Shown here: positions 6,143-8,892 of the stretch, piece after piece
Numbering within the stretch: position 1 is the first letter of the stretch
Layout: the number at the start of each line of letters is the position of its first letter
Origin: a bacterium
Lineage (GTDB): Bacteria; CBDUZB01; JAGLHV01
Reading direction: 5' to 3'
Length of the DNA: 8,892 nucleotides
Assembly (NCBI GenBank): GCA_023143305.1
Contig: JAGLHV010000037.1
Coordinates: forward strand, 1-8,892
Position numbers and translations under genes: made by a program
Notes under the pieces: generated by a model
What the model was told of the DNA's origin: nothing
Database searches by the model: none
What the model saw: the letters and a program-made list of their open reading frames with translations, nothing else

Positions 6143-6623
6143 AAAAGAATTTTATTTGCAGACCCGCAAAGCTTCTCAAACTAAAAAAATAGGAAAATAT
6201 TTGGGGGGCATTTTGAAAGGGGGCGATGTTATTTGTTTAGTGGGAGAATTGGGAGCGGGAAAAACTACTTTTACCCAGGGAGTAGCAAAAGGTTTAAAAG
6301 TGGATGAGTATGTTAATAGTCCTACATTTAGACTGATTAATGAATATAAAGGCAAATATCCTGTTTATCATTTTGATTTGTACCGAATAGATTCAATCCT
6401 GGAAATTGAGGAATTAGGTTATAAAGAGTATTTTTACAGTGAGGGCATTACCATTATTGAATGGGCGGATAAAATTGTAGATGTTTGGCCGGAGGAAAGA
6501 ATAGAGATATATTTTTCGGGCAGGGGGAATTTAAGGAAAATAAAATTATTGGTTTGCGGAGAAAGTTTCAAAAAACGGTGTAGTGAATTTAAAAAGTTGG
6601 ATTTGTTGTTTGAATCTCTTTAG
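6111..6623 (+). CDS. tsaE: tRNA t6A37 synthesis ATPase, TsaE
   Basis: TsaE is the P-loop ATPase that drives the TsaB-TsaD-TsaE cycle adding threonylcarbamoyl to A37 of ANN-decoding tRNAs. Visible motifs are Walker A GELGAGKTTF (from G45, Lys51), SPTFRLINEY (from S70), YHFDLYRI (H87-R92) and IIEWADKI (Glu117, Trp118). At 170 aa it is a little longer than many homologues, with about 15 extra N-terminal and about 30 extra C-terminal residues. The start is uncertain. ATG 6111 lies within thiL (32-nt overlap), and its AAAGGG is only 2 nt away. TTG 6156, just after the thiL stop, would give 155 aa but cuts into the expected first beta strand. I kept ATG 6111. It is translationally coupled to thiL, and its partner tsaB lies downstream. 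Confidence 0.93.
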   Translation: MSTLRIIRNFKKEFYLQTRKASQTKKIGKYLGGILKGGDVICLVGELGAGKTTFTQGVAKGLKVDEYVNSPTFRLINEYKGKYPVYHFDLYRIDSILEIEELGYKEYFYSEGITIIEWADKIVDVWPEERIEIYFSGRGNLRKIKLLVCGESFKKRCSEFKKLDLLFESL

Positions 6624-6660
6624 TAACGATGGTATAAAATTTTAAAAGGAAAGTTTTGAA

Positions 6661-8115
6661 ATGACAGCTCAAAATAAAACAGAGGGAAAAGTTAATATAC
6701 TAATAGTAGATGATGAAGCTTTTATAGGTGAGACAATCAGGGATCTATTGGAGAAAGAAGAATACAAGGTTACTCTTGCCGGGAATGCTGCTCAGGCAAT
6801 TATTAAAATAAAAGAAATTTCACCTGATTTAATTCTTACAGATTTAAAATTACCGGATATGAGTGGCCTGGAAATATTAAAAATAGCCAAGAAAAATGAT
6901 CAGGATGTTTGTGTTATTGTAATGACTGCCTATGCTAATATAGAAACAGCGATTAAAGCTTTGGAAGAGGAAGTTTATGATTATATTCTTAAACCTTTTG
7001 ATCCGGAACGGGTAAAATTAATTATTAAGAAAGGATTAGAACGGCGGAGATTAACGTTAAGAAATAAAGAATTATTACAATATTTGCAAAAAGAAAAAAA
7101 CAAATTAGAAACTATTTTAGAAATAGGGGAGAAGATGAGCTCTATTCTGAATTTAGAAGAACTGGTTGATTTTATTATAATGAAGGCTACGGACATTATA
7201 GAAGCGCAAAGAGGTTCTTTAATGTTATTGGATAAATCCGGGGAAGTTTTAAAAATTGTTGCTTCTAGAGGGTTAAAGGATAGAATTATTAAAAATACTC
7301 AAGTAAAATTAGGAGAAAGGATTGTGGGTTGGGTAGCAAAAACAGGGGAGCCTTTATTGGTATTAGATGTTGATAAACAAACCGATGCCCGTAGAATTAA
7401 AGAAGAGAAAGGGGCTGAGCCCTATAAAAGTAAATCTTTTTTGAGTATGCCCTTAAGAAAAGAAAATGAAACAATAGGGGTAATTAATATTACTGATAAA
7501 AACGATCAAGAAAATACTGTTTTTACCATGGATGATTTAAGGTTGCTTTCTATAATTGTCAACCAGGCTGTTGTATCTATTGAAAATGCAAGATTGTATA
7601 AAGAAGTAAAAGTTTTATCCATAACGGATTCTTTGACCGGACTTTTTAACCGGCGCTATTTTGAAGAACGCCTAAAAGTAGAAGTTGATAGGGCAGAAAG
7701 ATATAAACGGTTTTTATGTTTGATTATGTTCGATCTCGATAATTTTAAACAATATAATGATGCCTATGGGCATCTTAAAGGGGATATTGTCCTTAAAAAA
7801 GTGGCTCGAATATTAAATAAAAATAGTCGCAAAGTAGATGTAATAAGTCGTTACGGAGGGGAAGAATTTATAATTATTTTACCGGAGACAAAGGTTGTGG
7901 AAGCAAAAGAAGTAGCAGAAAAAATAAGAAAAGCGGTAAGAGATACTTTTCTGCAGGAATCCTCTTCAAAAGAAATAAGTATAAGCGGTGGAATATCTAG
8001 TTTCCAGCATAAATTATCTACGGATGAATTAATTAAAAAAGCTGATGAATTTTTGTATCAGGCAAAAAGAGAAGGGAAAAATAGAATTTGTATGGGTGAT
8101 AGCAGTCCTTCTTAA
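6661..8115 (+). CDS. REC-GAF-GGDEF response regulator, predicted diguanylate cyclase
   Basis: The 484-aa cytoplasmic protein has three domains. A receiver domain (about 11-125) shows the acidic pair Asp17/Asp18, phospho-acceptor Asp61 (LTDLKLPDMSG), Thr89 and Lys111. A helical linker (about 126-155) leads into a GAF domain (about 158-303), which binds a small ligand in many sensors. The GGDEF domain (about 315-478) has DSLTGLFNRRYF (from D323), the metal-site FDLDNFKQYND (Asp358), active-site RYGGEEF (GGEEF at 399-403) and, just before it, RKVD (390-393) matching the RxxD inhibitory site. All residues expected for making cyclic di-GMP are present, so activity with product feedback is likely. 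No cognate histidine kinase is in the window. AAAGGA at 6645-6650 is 10 nt before ATG. It lies between tsaE and tsaB, with 37- and 26-nt gaps, so it probably shares their transcript. Confidence 0.94.
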   Translation: MTAQNKTEGKVNILIVDDEAFIGETIRDLLEKEEYKVTLAGNAAQAIIKIKEISPDLILTDLKLPDMSGLEILKIAKKNDQDVCVIVMTAYANIETAIKALEEEVYDYILKPFDPERVKLIIKKGLERRRLTLRNKELLQYLQKEKNKLETILEIGEKMSSILNLEELVDFIIMKATDIIEAQRGSLMLLDKSGEVLKIVASRGLKDRIIKNTQVKLGERIVGWVAKTGEPLLVLDVDKQTDARRIKEEKGAEPYKSKSFLSMPLRKENETIGVINITDKNDQENTVFTMDDLRLLSIIVNQAVVSIENARLYKEVKVLSITDSLTGLFNRRYFEERLKVEVDRAERYKRFLCLIMFDLDNFKQYNDAYGHLKGDIVLKKVARILNKNSRKVDVISRYGGEEFIIILPETKVVEAKEVAEKIRKAVRDTFLQESSSKEISISGGISSFQHKLSTDELIKKADEFLYQAKREGKNRICMGDSSPS

Positions 8116-8141
8116 TCTATAAATAAAAGGGATAATATTTT

Positions 8142-8840
8142 GTGAAAGTTTTGGGGATAGAAACTACATCTAAAATTTGTAGTGTTGCTGTTTTAGAGAA
8201 CGAAAATTTAGCCGCAGAATATATTTTAAACATAAAAGGCAGGCATTCAGAGAAATTATTTTCGGGATTAAATAAAATTTTAACAGATTTAGGGATTAAA
8301 ATTAAAGATTTAGAAGGCATTGGTGTATCCATAGGTCCGGGTTCTTTTACCGGCATTCGAGTAGGAATTTCTGCCGTTAGAGGATTAGCACAAGCTCTGA
8401 AAATTCCTATCGTTGGTGTTTCCAGTTTGGATATTCTGGCTTTGAGTGTTTTTCCTTGTGATTTTTTTGTGTGTCCTATTATCGATGCTTTAAGGAAAGA
8501 AGTTTATACGGCACTGTATAGAACAAAAGTTACAGAAAAAATAATGGAGTATCAGTTAATAAAAATAGAGGAATTATTAAAGAATTTATATGAATTTAAC
8601 CAAAGGCATCAGGGAAAGATTTTATTTGTAGGGGATGGGGTTTCACTGCATCGGGAAATAATTAAAAACATGTTAGGCAAAAAAGCTGTTTTTGCTTCGT
8701 TTAGAAATGTGTTTCCCACTGCATCTAATGTTGCTTGGTTAGGTAAGGAAGAATTGCAAAGAGGAAAGGGTAAAAAATATAATAAAATTTTTCCGTTGTA
8801 TATACGAAGGCCGACAGCGGAATTGGGATTGAAAAAGTAG
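8142..8840 (+). CDS. tsaB: tRNA t6A37 synthesis scaffold protein, TsaB
   Basis: TsaB is the partner and scaffold of TsaD in tRNA t6A37 formation; it lacks a catalytic metal site itself. The 232-aa length is typical. Motifs include LGIETTSKICSVAVL at the N-terminus (ASKHA fold, residues 3-17), IGVSIGPGSFTGIRVGIS with GPGSFTG at 65-71, RGLAQALKIPIVGVSSLDILA and PIIDALRKEVYTALY. The start is GTG 8142, with AAAGGG at 8126-8131 10 nt upstream; it gives the expected MKVLGIETT beginning. It closes the second block. tsaD and tsaC are not in the window. rimI often follows tsaB in bacteria, but only 52 bases remain and no such gene begins there. Confidence 0.95.
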   Translation: MKVLGIETTSKICSVAVLENENLAAEYILNIKGRHSEKLFSGLNKILTDLGIKIKDLEGIGVSIGPGSFTGIRVGISAVRGLAQALKIPIVGVSSLDILALSVFPCDFFVCPIIDALRKEVYTALYRTKVTEKIMEYQLIKIEELLKNLYEFNQRHQGKILFVGDGVSLHREIIKNMLGKKAVFASFRNVFPTASNVAWLGKEELQRGKGKKYNKIFPLYIRRPTAELGLKK

Positions 8841-8855
8841 CTAATAGCAAAAGAC

Positions 8856-8892
8856 AGGCACAAACTAAAAAGAAAAGGCACAAAGGCATCAA
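8856..8892 (+). repeat. Short AGGCACAAA-type repeated words at the window edge
   Basis: AGGCACAAA occurs at 8856-8864 and 8876-8884, and a variant AGGCATCAA at 8884-8892, running into the window end. The spacings are 20 and 8 nt. This may be the start of a low-complexity or tandem repeat continuing downstream, or chance in purine-rich sequence. The units are too short and uneven for a CRISPR array. Confidence 0.3.

Noticed and set aside
8117..8881. Minus-strand frames (79 and 90 aa) over tsaB
   Set aside because: Both are shadows of tsaB: no domain, no ribosome binding site, and composition typical of antisense reading of AT-rich coding sequence. The same applies to the other short minus-strand frames at 2008-2220, 4073-4261, 5419-5673 and 6981-7196.
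8856..8892. Beginning of a CRISPR array
   Set aside because: The repeated words are 9 bases long with unequal spacing (20 and 8 nt), far from the repeat and spacer sizes of CRISPR, and no cas gene is present.

Overview
The window is a compact, all-plus-strand stretch of bacterial chromosome. It is AT-rich (roughly one third G+C by eye, not computed). It carries nine convincing protein genes and two small non-coding regions with structure. I see no rRNA, tRNA, CRISPR array, insertion sequence, prophage gene or toxin-antitoxin pair. The gene set (GlmS, AcpS, NnrD/NnrE, ThiL, TsaE, TsaB) is universal bacterial housekeeping. Shine-Dalgarno sites of the AGGAG type precede several genes. The taxon cannot be fixed from this content; an AT-rich, possibly uncultivated lineage is an inference only.

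Layout. Positions 1-201 are non-coding. They hold a long imperfect foldback (about 1-146) with a terminator-like core, then the leader and ribosome binding site of glmS. Positions 202-4586 form the first same-strand block: glmS (glucosamine-6-phosphate synthase), acpS (holo-ACP synthase), nnrDE (bifunctional NAD(P)HX repair enzyme) and a two-CBS-domain protein. Positions 4587-4838 are a 252-bp gap. It contains a perfect GC-rich palindrome, a second hairpin, near-identical 11-bp direct repeats around both (a candidate decayed miniature element), and then a good sigma70-type promoter. Positions 4839-8840 form the second block: a 76-aa two-helix membrane protein, thiL (thiamine-monophosphate kinase), tsaE (t6A ATPase), a REC-GAF-GGDEF response regulator and tsaB (t6A partner of TsaD). 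The last 52 bases are non-coding and show short repeated AGGCACAAA-like words.

How the genes fit together. The first block supplies amino sugar for the cell envelope, activates acyl carrier protein for fatty-acid synthesis and repairs hydrated NAD(P)H. A nucleotide-binding-type CBS protein is attached to it. The second block links cofactor synthesis (thiamine diphosphate) and tRNA t6A37 modification (TsaE and TsaB) with a predicted cyclic-di-GMP-producing regulator lying between the two t6A genes. Most of the window is ordinary. The parts worth a second look are the two structured intergenic regions, the small membrane protein with its own promoter, and the signalling gene inside the t6A block. 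I found no convincing new multi-gene system.
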